Of a stretch of DNA of 64,000 bases, positions 1 to 14,100 are shown one piece after another. The notes below the pieces were generated by a model. That model saw only the letters and a program-made list of their open reading frames with translations. It was not told the origin of the DNA and searched no databases. Each line of letters opens with the position of its first letter. The first letter of the stretch is position 1. Source of the stretch: Auanema rhodensis (lineage: Eukaryota > Nematoda > Chromadorea > Rhabditida > Rhabditidae). The position numbers were made by a program, and so were the translations under genes. The stretch covers positions 3,348,001 through 3,412,000 of the forward strand of contig OZ059894.1 of NCBI GenBank assembly GCA_964057225.1, given 5' to 3'.

Positions 1-269
1 AAAAAGTAGATGTTTTTAGATTCCTTTTTTCAAGGCAAAAACGATGGACAATGTTATTCAACGAAAAAAGTAAATCTTCAGGGTGAAAATCGAGGATACA
101 AGTGTGAACATATATCAGTTGATTTCTCGGTGCATTTTTAAGCTAGCGCAAATCTGATAACACAGATCGACGCAGCTCAAAAATCTACATCGAATGCACT
201 ATACTTCATTAAGAAATGCTCAATACCAAAATTAGTTATGATCGTTTGGAAAATGATGCATTACTGTAT

Positions 270-293
270 GTTGAGTTTCAATGTACACTCAAC
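270..293. repeat. Satellite hairpin (example of a motif in nearly every monomer)
   Basis: GTTGAGT at 270-276 and ACTCAAC at 287-293 form a perfect 7-bp inverted repeat around a 10-base loop. The loop varies between monomers (TTCAATGTAC or TTCCATGTAC), while the stem arms are almost always kept. The motif is retained in both the 351-bp and 197-bp forms. A short dyad in a satellite can form a cruciform or bind a protein dimer, but no function is shown. Confidence 0.8.
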
Positions 294-1850
294 ATTGCTT
301 CCAAAAACATTTTGACAAAAATTTTCCCGAAAAATTTCAAAATAATTTCACGAAAAGTAGATGTTTTTAGATTCCCTTTTTCGAGGCGAAGATGATGGAC
401 AATGTTATTCAGCGAAAAAATAAACTCTTCAGGGTGAAAATCGAGGATATAAGTGTGAACATATATCAGTTGATATCTCGGTGCATTTTTAAGCTAGCGC
501 AAATCTGATAACACAGATCGACGCAGCTCAAAAATCTACATCGAATGCACTATACTTCATTAAGAAATGCTCAATACCAAAATTAGTTATGATCGTTTGA
601 AAAATGATGCATTATTGTATGTTGAGTTTCCATGTACACTCAACATTGCTTCCAAAAACATTTTGACAAAAATTTTCCCGAAAAATTTCTAGATAATTTC
701 ACAAAAAGTAGATGTTTTTAGATTCCTTTTTTCAAGGCGAAGACGACGGACAATGTTATTCAACGTAAAAATTAGTTCTTTAGGGTGAAAATCGAGGATA
801 TAGGTGTGAACTTATATCAGTTGATATCTCGGTGCATTTTTAAGCTAGCGCAAATCTGATAACACAGATCGACGCAGCTTAAAAATCCGCATCGAATGGG
901 CTATACTACATTAAGAAACGCTTAATATAAAAATTAGTTATGATCGTTTGAAAAATGATGCATTAGTGTATGTTGAGTTTCCATGTACACTCAACATTGC
1001 TTCCAAAAACATTTTGACAAAAATTTTTTCGAAAAATTTCAAAATAGTTTAGCAAAAAGTAGATGTTTTTAGATTCCTTTTTTCAAGGCAAAAACGATGG
1101 ACAATGTTATTCAACGAAAAAAGTAAATCTTCAGGGTGAAAATCGAGGATATAAGTGTGAACATATATCAGTTGATATCTCGGTGCATTTTTAAGCTAGC
1201 GCAAATCTGATAACACAGATCGACGCAGCTCAAAAATCTACATCGAATGCACTATACTTCATTAAGAAATGCTCAATACAAAAATTAGTTATGATCGTTT
1301 AAAAAATGATGCATTATTGTATGTTGAGTTTCCATGTACACTCAACATTGCTTCCAAAAACATTTTGACAAAAATTTTCCCGAAAAATTTCAAAATAATT
1401 TCACGAAAAGTAGATGTTTTTAGATTCCCTTTTTCGAGGCAAAGATGATGGACAATGTTATTCAGCGAAAAAATAAACTCTTCAGGGTGAAAATCGAGGA
1501 TATAAGTGTGAACAAATATCAGTTGATATCTCGGTTCATTTTTAAGCTAGCGCAAATCTGATAACACAGATCGACGCAGCTCAAAAATCTACATCGAATG
1601 CACTATATTTCATTAAGAAATGCTCAATACAAAAATTAGTTATGATCGTTTGGAAAATGATGCATTACTGTATGTTGAGTTTCAATGTACACTCAACATT
1701 GCTTCCAAAAACATTTTGACAAAAATTTTCCCGAAAAATTTCAAAATAATTTCACGAAAAGTAGATGTTTTTAGATTCCTTTTTTCAAGGCGAAGACGAT
1801 GGACAATGTTATTCAGCGAAAAAATTAACTCTTCAGTGTGAAAATCGAGA

Positions 1851-4800
1851 AAAATGATGCATTACTGTATGTTGAGTTTCAATGTACACTCAACATTGCT
1901 TCCAAAAACATTTTGACAAAAATTTTCCCGAAAAATTTCAAAATAATTTCACGAAAAGTAGACGTTTATAGATTCCTTTTTTCAAGGCGAAGACGATAGA
2001 CAATGTTATTCAGCGAAAAAATTAACTCTCCAGGGTGAAAATCGAGGATATAAGTGTGAACCGATATCAGTTGATATCTCGGTGCATTTTTAAGCTAGCG
2101 CAAATATGATAACATAGATCGACGCAGCTTAAAAATCCGCATTGAATGCACTATACTACATTGAGAAAAGCTTAATACAAAAATTAGTTATGATCGTTTG
2201 AAAAATGATGCATTACTGTATGTTGAGTTTCCATGTACACTCAACATTGCTTCCAAAAACATTTTGACAAAAATTTTCCCGAAAAATTTCAAAATAATTT
2301 CACGAAAAGTAGATGTTTTTAGATTCCTTTTTTCAAGGCGAAGACGACGGACGATGTTATTCAACGTAAAAATTAGTTCTTTAGGGTGAAAATCGAGGAT
2401 ATAAGTTTGAACATATATCAGTTGATATCTCGGTGCATTTTTAAGCTAGCGCAAATCTGATAACACAGATCGACGCAGCTCAAAAATCTACATCGAATGC
2501 ACTATACTTCATTAAGAAATGCTCAAAACAAAAATTAGTTATGATCGTTTGAAAAATGATGCATTATTGTATGTTGAGTTTCCATGTACACTCAACATTG
2601 CTTCCAAAAACATTTTGACAAAAATTTTCCCGGAAAATTTCAAAATAATTTCACGAAAAGTAGATGTTTTTAGATTTCTTTTTTCGAGGCGAAGATGATG
2701 GACAATGTATTTCAGCGAAAAAATAAACTCTTCAGGGTGAAAATCGAGGATATAAGTGTGAACAAATATCAGTTGATATCTCGGTGCATTTTTAAGCTAG
2801 CGCAAATCTGATAACACAGATCGACGCAGCTCAAAAATCTACATAGAATGCACTATACTTCATTAAGAAATGCTCAATACAAAAATTAGTTATGATCGTT
2901 TGGAAAATGATGCATTACTGTATGTTGAGTTTCAATGTACACTCAACATTGCTTCCAAAAACATTTTGACAAAAGTTTTCCCGAAAAATTTCAAAATAAT
3001 TTCACGAAAAGTAGATGTTTTTAGATTCCTTTTTTCAAGGCAAAGACGATGGACAATGTTATTCAGCGAAAAAATTAACTCTTCAGTGTGAAAATCGAGG
3101 ATATAAGTGTGAACATATATCAGTTGATATCTCGGTGCATTTTTAAGCTAGCGCAAATCTGATAACACAGATCGACGCAGCTCAAAAATCTACATCGAAT
3201 GCACTATACTTCATTAAGAAATGCTCAATACCAAAATTAGTTATGATCGTTTGGAAAATGATGCATTACTGTATGTTGAGTTTCAATGTACACTCAACAT
3301 TGCTTCCAAAAACATTTTGACAAAAATTTTCCCGAAAAATTTCGAAATAATTTCACGAAAAGTATATGTTTTTAGATTCCTTTTTTCAAGGCGAAGACGA
3401 TAGACAATGTTATTCAGCGAAAAAATTAACTCTCCAGGGTGAAAATAGAGGATATAAGTGTGAACCGATATCAGTTGATATCTCGGTGCATTTTTAAGCT
3501 AGCGCAAATATGATAACATAGATCGACGCAGCTTAAAAATCCGCATTGAATGCACTATACTACATTGAGAAAAGCTTAATACAAAAATTAGTTATGATCG
3601 TTTGAAAAATGATGCATTACTGTATGTTGAGTTTCCATGTACACTCAACATTGCTTCCAAAAACATTTTGACAAAAATTTTCCCGAAAAATTTCTAGATA
3701 ATTTCACAAAAAGTAGATGTTTTTAGATTCCTTTTTTCAAGGCGAAGACGACGGACAATGTTATTCAACGTAAAAATTAGTTCTTTAGGGTGAAAATCGA
3801 GGATATAGGTGTGAACTTATATCAGTTGATATCTCGGTGCATTTTTAAGCTAGCGCAAATCTGATAACACAGATCGACGCAGCTTAAAAATCCGCATCGA
3901 ATGCACTATACTACATTAAGAAACGCTTAATATAAAAATTAGTTATGATCGTTTGAAAAATGATGCATTAGTGTATGTTGAGTTTCCATGTACACTCAAC
4001 ATTGCTTCCAAAAACATTTTGACAAAAATTTTTTCGAAAAATTTCAAAATAGTTTAGCAAAAAGTAGATGTTTTTAGATTTCTTTTTTCAAGGCAAAAAC
4101 GATGGACAATGTTATTCAACGAAAAAAGTAAATCTTCAGGGTGAAAATCGAGGATACAAGTGTGAACATATATCAGTTGATTTCTCGGTGCATTTTTAAG
4201 CTAGCGCAAATATGATAACATAGATCGACGCAGCTTAAAAATCCGCATTGAATGCACTATACTATATTGAGAAAAGCTTAATACAAAAATTAGTTATGAT
4301 CGTTTGAAAAATGATGCATTACTGTATGTTGAGTTTCAATGTACACTCAACATTGCTTCCAAAAACATTTTGACAAAAATTTTCCCGGAAAATTTCAAAA
4401 TAATTTCAAGAAAAGTAGATGTTTTTAGATTCCTTTTTTCAAGGCGAAGACGATGGACAATGTTATTCAGCGAAAAAATTAACTCTTCAGTGTGAAAATC
4501 GAGAAAAATGATGCATTACTGTATGTTGAGTTTCAATGTACACTCAACATTGCTTCCAAAAACATTTTGACAAAAATTTTCCCGGAAAATTTCAAAATAA
4601 TTTCACGAAAAGTAGATGTTTTTAGATTCCTTTTTTCAAGGCGAAGACGATGGACAATGTTATTCAGCGAAAAAATTAACTCTTCAGTGTGAAAATCGAG
4701 AAAAATGATGCATTACTGTATGTTGAGTTTCAATGTACACTCAACATTGCTTCCAAAAACATTTTGACAAAAATTTTCCCGGAAAATTTCAAAATAATTT

Positions 4801-7800
4801 CAAGAAAAGTAGATGTTTTTAGATTCCTTTTTTCAAGGCGAAGACGATGGACAATGTTATTCAGCGAAAAAATTAACTCTTCAGTGTGAAAATCGAGAAA
4901 AATGATGCATTACTGTATGTTGAGTTTCAATGTACACTCAACATTGCTTCCAAAAACATTTTGACAAAAATTTTTTCGAAAAATTTCAAAATAGTTTAGC
5001 AAAAAGTAGATGTTTTTAGATTTCTTTTTTCAAGGCAAAAACGATGGACAATGTTATTCAACGAAAAAAGTAAATCTTCAGGGTGAAAATCGAGGATACA
5101 AGTGTGAACATATATCAGTTGATTTCTCGGTGCATTTTTAAGCTAGCGCAAATATGATAACATAGATCGACGCAGCTTAAAAATCCGCATTGAATGCACT
5201 ATACTTCATTAAGAAATGCTCAATACAAAAATTAGTTATGATCGTTTAAAAAATGATGCATTATTGTATGTTGAGTTTCCATGTACACTCAACATTGCTT
5301 CCAAAAACATTTTGACAAAAATTTTCCCGGAAAATTTCAAAATAATTTCACGAAAAGTAGATGTTTTTAGATTTCTTTTTTCGAGGCGAAGATGATGGAC
5401 AATGTTATTCAGCGAAAAAATAAACTCTTCAGGGTGAAAATCGAGGATATAAGTGTGAACAAATATCAGTTGATATCTCGGTTCATTTTTAAGCTAGCGC
5501 AAATCTGATAACACAGATCGACGCAGCTCAAAAATCTACATCGAATGCACTATATTTCATTAAGAAATGCTCAATACAAAAATTAGTTATGATCGTTTGG
5601 AAAATGATGCATTACTGTATGTTGAGTTTCAATGTACACTCAACATTGCTTCCAAAAACATTTTGACAAAAATTTTCCCGAAAAATTTCAAAATAATTTC
5701 ACGAAAAGTAGACGTTTATAGATTCCTTTTTTCAAGGCGAAGACGATAGACAATGTTATTCAGCGAAAAAATTAACTCTCCAGGGTGAAAATCGAGGATA
5801 TAAGTGTGAACCGATATCAGTTGATATCTCGGTGCATTTTTAAGCTAGCGCAAATATGATAACATAGATCGACGCAGCTTAAAAATCCGCATTGAATGCA
5901 CTATACTACATTGAGAAAAGCTTAATACAAAAATTAGTTATGATCGTTTGAAAAATGATGCATTACTGTATGTTGAGTTTCCATGTACACTCAACATTGC
6001 TTCCAAAAACATTTTGACAAAAATTTTCCCGAAAAATTTCAAAATAATTTCACGAAAAGTAGATGTTTTTAGATTCCTTTTTTCAAGGCGAAGACGACGG
6101 ACGATGTTATTCAACGTAAAAATTAGTTCTTTAGGGTGAAAATCGAGGATATAAGTTTGAACATATATCAGTTGATATCTCGGTGCATTTTTAAGCTAGC
6201 GCAAATCTGATAACACAGATCGACGCAGCTCAAAAATCTACATCGAATGCACTATACTTCATTAAGAAATGCTCAAAACAAAAATTAGTTATGATCGTTT
6301 GAAAAATGATGCATTATTGTATGTTGAGTTTCCATGTACACTCAACATTGCTTCCAAAAACATTTTGACAAAAATTTTCCCGGAAAATTTCAAAATAATT
6401 TCACGAAAAGTAGATGTTTTTAGATTTCTTTTTTCGAGGCGAAGATGATGGACAATGTATTTCAGCGAAAAAATAAACTCTTCAGGGTGAAAATCGAGGA
6501 TATAAGTGTGAACAAATATCAGTTGATATCTCGGTGCATTTTTAAGCTAGCGCAAATCTGATAACACAGATCGACGCAGCTCAAAAATCTACATAGAATG
6601 CACTATACTTCATTAAGAAATGCTCAATACAAAAATTAGTTATGATCGTTTGGAAAATGATGCATTACTGTATGTTGAGTTTCAATGTACACTCAACATT
6701 GCTTCCAAAAACATTTTGACAAAAGTTTTCCCGAAAAATTTCAAAATAATTTCACGAAAAGTAGATGTTTTTAGATTCCTTTTTTCAAGGCAAAGACGAT
6801 GGACAATGTTATTCAGCGAAAAAATTAACTCTTCAGTGTGAAAATCGAGGATATAAGTGTGAACATATATCAGTCGATATCTCGGTGCATTTTTAAGCTA
6901 GCGCAAATCTGATAACACAGATCGACGCAGCTCAAAAATCTACATCGAATGCACTATACTTCATTAAGAAATGCTCAATACCAAAATTAGTTATGATCGT
7001 TTGGAAAATGATGCATTACTGTATGTTGAGTTTCAATGTACACTCAACATTGCTTCCAAAAACATTTTGACAAAAATTTTCCCGAAAAATTTCGAAATAA
7101 TTTCACGAAAAGTATATGTTTTTAGATTCCTTTTTTCAAGGCGAAGACGATAGACAATGTTATTCAGCGAAAAAATTAACTCTCCAGGGTGAAAATAGAG
7201 GATATAAGTGTGAACCGATATCAGTTGATATCTCGGTGCATTTTTAAGCTAGCGCAAATATGATAACATAGATCGACGCAGCTTAAAAATCCGCATTGAA
7301 TGCACTATACTACATTGAGAAAAGCTTAATACAAAAATTAGTTATGATCGTTTGAAAAATGATGCATTACTGTATGTTGAGTTTCCATGTACACTCAACA
7401 TTGCTTCCAAAAACATTTTGACAAAAATTTTCCCGAAAAATTTCTAGATAATTTCACAAAAAGTAGATGTTTTTAGATTCCTTTTTTCAAGGCGAAGACG
7501 ACGGACAATGTTATTCAACGTAAAAATTAGTTCTTTAGGGTGAAAATCGAGGATATAGGTGTGAACTTATATCAGTTGATATCTCGGTGCATTTTTAAGC
7601 TAGCGCAAATCTGATAACACAGATCGACGCAGCTTAAAAATCCGCATCGAATGCACTATACTACATTAAGAAACGCTTAATATAAAAATTAGTTATGATC
7701 GTTTGAAAAATGATGCATTAGTGTATGTTGAGTTTCCATGTACACTCAACATTGCTTCCAAAAACATTTTGACAAAAATTTTTTCGAAAAATTTCAAAAT

Positions 7801-8384
7801 AGTTTAGCAAAAAGTAGATGTTTTTAGATTTCTTTTTTCAAGGCAAAAACGATGGACAATGTTATTCAACGAAAAAAGTAAATCTTCAGGGTGAAAATCG
7901 AGGATACAAGTGTGAACATATATCAGTTGATTTCTCGGTGCATTTTTAAGCTAGCGCAAATATGATAACATAGATCGACGCAGCTTAAAAATCCGCATTG
8001 AATGCACTATACTATATTGAGAAAAGCTTAATACAAAAATTAGTTATGATCGTTTGAAAAATGATGCATTACTGTATGTTGAGTTTCAATGTACACTCAA
8101 CATTGCTTCCAAAAACATTTTGACAAAAATTTTCCCGGAAAATTTCAAAATAATTTCACGAAAAGTAGATGTTTTTAGATTCCTTTTTTCAAGGCGAAGA
8201 CGATGGACAATGTTATTCAGCGAAAAAATTAACTCTTCAGTGTGAAAATCGAGAAAAATGATGCATTACTGTATGTTGAGTTTCAATGTACACTCAACAT
8301 TGCTTCCAAAAACATTTTGACAAAAATTTTCCCGAAAAATTTCAAAATAATTTCACGAAAAGTAGATGTTTTTAGATTCCCTTT
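1851..8384. repeat. 3750-bp satellite higher-order repeat, second copy partial
   Basis: The segment from about 1851 to 4634 matches 5601 to 8384 at a constant offset of 3750 bp with only a few differences, such as 4409 against 8159 and 3124 against 6874. Rare markers are shared, for example GTAGACGTTTATAG near 1957 and 5707. The offset equals nine 351-bp plus three 197-bp monomers. The rest of the unit (4635-5600) includes the adjacent short monomers and is not repeated at this offset. Confidence 0.85.
4501..4894. repeat. Two consecutive 197-bp deleted monomers
   Basis: The short form lacks 154 bp of the 351-bp monomer. Its junction reads AATCGAGAAAAATGATGC, joining the sequence after AATCGAG to the sequence before AAAAATGATGC. 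Junctions are visible near 1848, 4501, 4698, 4895, 8251, 9501, 10400, 12001, 12900, 13799, 15049, 15948, 16847, 18097, 18996, 23005 and 25961, and none is seen after 27 kb. Identical junctions imply one deletion event spread by recombination. Confidence 0.88.
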
Positions 8385-8879
8385 TTCGGGGCGAAGATGA
8401 TGGACAATGTTATTCAGCGAAAAAATAAACTCTTCAGGGTGAAAATCGAGGATATAAGTGTGAACATATATCAGTTGATATCTCGGTGCATTTTTAAGCT
8501 AGCGCAAATCTGATAACACAGATGGACGCAGCTCAAAAATCTACATCGAATGCACTATACTTCATTAAGAAATGCTCAATACAAAAATTAGTTATGATCG
8601 TTTGAAAAATGATGCATTATTGTATGTTGAGTTTCCATGTACACTCAACATTGCTTCCAAAAACATTTTGACAAAAATTTTCCCGGAAAATTTCAGAATA
8701 ATTTCACGAAAAGTAGATGTTTTTAGATTTCTTTTTTCGAGGCGAAGATGATGGACAATGTTATTCAGCGAAAAAATAAACTCTTCAGGGTGAAAATCGA
8801 GGATATAAGTGTGAACATATATCAGTTGATATCTCGGTGCATTTTTAAGCTAGCGCAAATCTGATAACACAGATCGACG

Positions 8880-10700
8880 CAGCTCAAAAATCTACATCGA
8901 ATGCACTATACTTCATTAAGAAATGCTCAATACCAAAATTAGTTATGATCGTTTGAAAAATGATGCATTATTGTATGTTGAGTTTCCATGTACACTCAAC
9001 ATTGCTTCCAAAAACATTTTGACAAAAATTTTCCCGGAAAATTTCGAAATAATTTCACGAAAAGTAGATGTTTTTAGATTTCTTTTTTCGAGGCGAAGAT
9101 GATGGACAATGTTATTCAGCGAAAAAATAAACTCTTCAGGGTGAAAATCGAGGATATAAGTGTGAACAAATATCAGTTGATATCTCGGTTAATTTTTAAG
9201 CTAGCGCAAATCTGATAACACAGATCGACGCAGCTCAAAAATCTACATCGAATGCACTATACTTCATTAAGAAATGCTCAATACAAAAATTAGTTATGAT
9301 CGTTTGGAAAATGATGCATTACTGTATGTTGAGTTTCAATGTACACTCAACATTGCTTCCAAAAACATTTTGACAAAAATTTTCCCGAAAAATTTCAAAA
9401 TAATTTCACGAAAAGTAGATGTTTTTAGATTCCTTTTTTCAAGGCGAAGACGATGGACAATGTTATTCAGCGAAAAAATTAACCCTTCAGTGTGAAAATC
9501 GAGAAAAATGATGCATTACTGTATGTTGAGTTTCAATGTACACTCAACATTGCTTCCAAAAACATTTTGACAAAAATTTTCCCGAAAAATTTCAAAATAA
9601 TTTCACGAAAAGTAGATGTTTTTAGATTTCTTTTTTCGAGGCGAAGATGATGGACAATGTTATTCAGCGAAAAAATAAACTCTTCAGGGTGAAAATCGAG
9701 GATATAAGTGTGAACATATATCAGTTGATATCTCGGTGCATTTTTAAGCTAGCGCAAATCTGATAACACAGATGGACGCAGCTCAAAAATCTACATCGAA
9801 TGCACTATACTTCATTAAGAAATGCTCAATACCAAAATTAGTTATGATCGTTTGAAAAATGATGCATTATTGTATGTTGAGTTTCCATGTACACTCAACA
9901 TTGCTTCCAAAAACATTTTGACAAAAATTTTCCCGGAAAATTTCGAAATAATTTCACGAAAAGTAGATGTTTTTAGATTTCTTTTTTCGAGGCGAAGATG
10001 ATGGACAATGTTATTCAGCGAAAAAATAAACTCTTCAGGGTGAAAATCGAGGATATAAGTGTGAACAAATATCAGTTGATATCTCGGTTAATTTTTAAGC
10101 TAGCGCAAATCTGATAACACAGATCGACGCAGCTCAAAAATCTACATCGAATGCACTATACTTCATTAAGAAATGCTCAATACAAAAATTAGTTATGATC
10201 GTTTGGAAAATGATGCATTACTGTATGTTGAGTTTCAATGTACACTCAACATTGCTTCCAAAAACATTTTGACAAAAATTTTCCCGAAAAATTTCAAAAT
10301 AATTTCACGAAAAGTAGATGTTTTTAGATTCCTTTTTTCAAGGCGAAGACGATGGACAATGTTATTCAGCGAAAAAATTAACCCTTCAGTGTGAAAATCG
10401 AGAAAAATGATGCATTACTGTATGTTGAGTTTCAATGTACACTCAACATTGCTTCCAAAAACATTTTGACAAAAATTTTCCCGAAAAATTTCAAAATAAT
10501 TTCACGAAAAGTAGATGTTTTTAGATTTCTTTTTTCGAGGCGAAGATGATGGACAATGTTATTCAGCGAAAAAATAAACTCTTCAGGGTGAAAATCGAGG
10601 ATATAAGTGTGAACATATATCAGTTGATATCTCGGTGCATTTTTAAGCTAGCGCAAATCTGATAACACAGATCGACGCAGCTCAAAAATCTACATCGAAT
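8880..10700. repeat. 899-bp satellite tandem duplication
   Basis: Two near-identical units lie at an offset of 899 bp, shown for example by open frames beginning at 9274 and 10173 with the same private change (AACCCTTCAG instead of AACTCTTCAG). The unit equals two 351-bp monomers plus one 197-bp monomer. Confidence 0.8.
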
Positions 10701-11169
10701 GCACTATACTTCATTAAGAAATGCTCAATACCAAAATTAGTTATGATCGTTTGGAAAATGATGCATTACTGTATGTTGAGTTTCAATGTACACTCAACAT
10801 TGCTTTCAAAAACATTTTGACAAAAATTTTCCCGAAAAATTTCGAAATAATTTCACGAAAAGTAGATGTTTTTAGACTCCTTTTTTTAAGGCAAAGACGA
10901 TGGACAATGTTATTCAACGAAAAAATTAATTCTTCAGGGTGAAAATCGAGGATATAAGTGTGAACTTATATCAGTTGATATCTCGGTGCATTTTTAAGCT
11001 AGCGCAAATATGATAACATTGATCGACGCAGCTTAAAAATCCGCATTGAATGCACTATACTACATTGAGAAAAGCTTAATACAAAAATTAGTTATGATCA
11101 TTTGAAAAATGATGCATTAGTGTATGTTGAGTTTCCATGTACACTCAACATTGCTTCCAAAAACATTTT

Positions 11170-14100
11170 GATAAAAATTTTTTCGAAAAATTTCAAAATA
11201 GTTTAGCAAAAAGTAGATGTTTTTAGATTCCTTTTTTCAAGGCAAAAACGATGGACAATGTTATTCAACGAAAAAAGTAAATCTTCAGGGTGAAAATCGA
11301 GGATACAAGTGTGAACATATATCAGTTGATTTCTCGGTGCATTTTTAAGCTAGCGCAAATATGATAACATAGATCGACGCAGCTTAAAAATCCGCATTGA
11401 ATGCACTATACTATATTGAGAAAAGCTTAATACAAAAATTAGTTATGATCGTTTGAAAAATGATGCATTATTGTGTGTTGAGTTTCCATGTACACTCAAC
11501 ATTGCTTCCAAAAACATTTTGACAAAAATTTTCCCGGAAAATTTCAAAATAATTTCACGAAAAGTAGATGTTTTTAGATTTCTTTTTTCGAGGCGAAGAT
11601 GATGGACAATGTTATTCAGCGAAAAAATTAACTCTTCAGTGTGAAAATCGAGGATATAAGTGTGAACATATATCAGTTGATATCTCGGTGCATTTTTAAG
11701 CTAGCGCAAATCTGATAACACAGATCGACGCAGCTCAAAAATCTACATCGAATGCACTATACTTCATTAAAAAATGCTCAATACAAAAATTAGTTATGAT
11801 CGTTTGAAAAATGATGCATTATTGTATGTTGAGTTTCCATGTACACTCAACATTGCTTCCAAAAACATTTAGACAAAAATTTTCCCGAAAAATTTCAAAA
11901 TAATTTCACAAAAAGTAGATGTTTTTAGATTTCTTTTTTCAAGGCGAAGACGATGGACAATGTTATTCAGCGAAAAAATTAACTCTTCAGTGTGAAAATC
12001 GAGAAAAATGATGCATTACTGTATGTTGAGTTTCAATGTACACTCAACATTGCTTCCAAAAACATTTTGACAAAAATTTTCCCGAAAAATTTCAAAATAA
12101 TTTCACGAAAAATAGATGTTTTTAGATTTTTTTTTTCGAGGCGAAGATGATGGACAATGTTATTCAGCGAAAAAATAAACTCTTCAGGGTGAAAATCGAG
12201 GATATAAGTGTGAACATATATCAGTTGATATCTCGGTGCATTTTTAAGCTAGCGCAAATCTGATAACACAGATCGACGCAGCTCAAAAATCTACATCGAA
12301 TGCACTATACTTCATTAAGAAATGCTCAATACCAAAATTAGTTATGATCGTTTGGAAAATGATGCATTACTGTATGTTGAGTTTCAATGTACACTCAACA
12401 TTGCTTTCAAAAACATTTTGACAAAAATTTTCCCGAAAAATTTCGAAATAATTTCACGAAAAGTAGATGTTTTTAGATTCCTTTTTTCAAGGCAAAGACG
12501 ATGGACAATGTTATTCAACGAAAAAATTAATTCTTCAGGGTGAAAATCGAGGATATAAGTGTGAACTTATATCAGTTGATATCTCGGTGCATTTTTAAGC
12601 TAGCGCAAATATGATAACATAGATCGACGCAGCTTAAAAATCCGCATTGAATGCACTATACTACATTGAGAAAAGCTTAATACAAAAATTAGTTATGATC
12701 GTTTGAAAAATGATGCATTACTGTATGTTGAGTTTCCATGTACACTCAACATTGCTTCCAAAAACATTTTGACAAAAATTTTCCCGAAAAATTTCTAGAT
12801 AATTTCACAAAAAGTAGATGTTTTTAGATTCCTTTTTTCAAGGCGAAGACGACGGACAATGTTATTCAACGTAAAAATTAGTTCTTTAGGGTGAAAATCG
12901 AGAAAAATGATGCATTACTGTATGTTGAGTTTCAATGTACACTCAACATTGCTTCCAAAAACATTTTGACAAAAATTTTCCCGAAAAATTTCAAAATAAT
13001 TTCACGAAAAGTAGATGTTTTTAGATTCCCTTTTTCGAGGCGAAGATGATGGACAATGTTATTCAGCGAAAAAATAAACTCTTCAGGGTGAAAATCGAGG
13101 ATATAAGTGTGAACATATATCAGTTGATATCTCGGTGCATTTTTAAGCTAGCGCAAATCTGATAACACAGATCGACGCAGCTTAAAAATCCGCATCGAAT
13201 GCACTATACTACATTGAGAAACGCTTAATACAAAAATTAGTTATGATCGTTTGAAAAATGATGCATTAGTGTATGTTGAGTTTCAATGTACACTCAACAT
13301 TGCTTCCAAAAACATTTTGACAAAAATTTTCCCGGAAAATTTCAAAATAATTTCACGAAAAGTAGATGTTTTTAGATTCCTTTTTTCAAGGCGAAGACGA
13401 TGGACAATGTTATTCAGCGAAAAAATTAACTCTTCAGTGTGAAAATCGAGGATATAAGTGTGAACTTATATCAGTTGATATCTCGGTGCATTTTTAAGCT
13501 AGCGCAAATATGATAACATAGATCGACGCAGCTTAAAAATCCGCATTGAATGCACTATACTACATTGAGAAAAGCTTAATACAAAAATTAGTTATGATCG
13601 TTTGAAAAATGATGCATTACTGTATGTTGAGTTTCCATGTACACTCAACATTGCTTCCAAAAACATTTTGACAAAAATTTTCCCGAAAAATTTCTAGATA
13701 ATTTCACAAAAAGTAGATGTTTTTAGATTCCTTTTTTCAAGGCGAAGACGACGGACAATGTTATTCAACGTAAAAATTAGTTCTTTAGGGTGAAAATCGA
13801 GAAAAATGATGCATTACTGTATGTTGAGTTTCAATGTACACTCAACATTGCTTCCAAAAACATTTTGACAAAAATTTTCCCGAAAAATTTCAAAAAAATT
13901 TCACGAAAAGTAGATGTTTTTAGATTCCCTTTTTCGATGCGAAGATGATGGACAATGTTATTCAGCGAAAAAATAAACTCTTCAGGGTGAAAATCGAGGA
14001 TATAAGTGTGAACATATATCAGTTGATATCTCGGTGCATTTTTAAGCTAGCGCAAATCTGATAACACAGATCGACGCAGCTCAACAATCTACATCGAATG

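Noticed and set aside
1620-1841. Recurrent plus-strand frames of 60-75 residues in the satellite, rich in Lys, Arg and Phe
   Set aside because: They follow the repeat, are broken by stops in many monomers, have no recognisable domain or promoter, and change by whatever substitutions the monomer has. They are chance frames.
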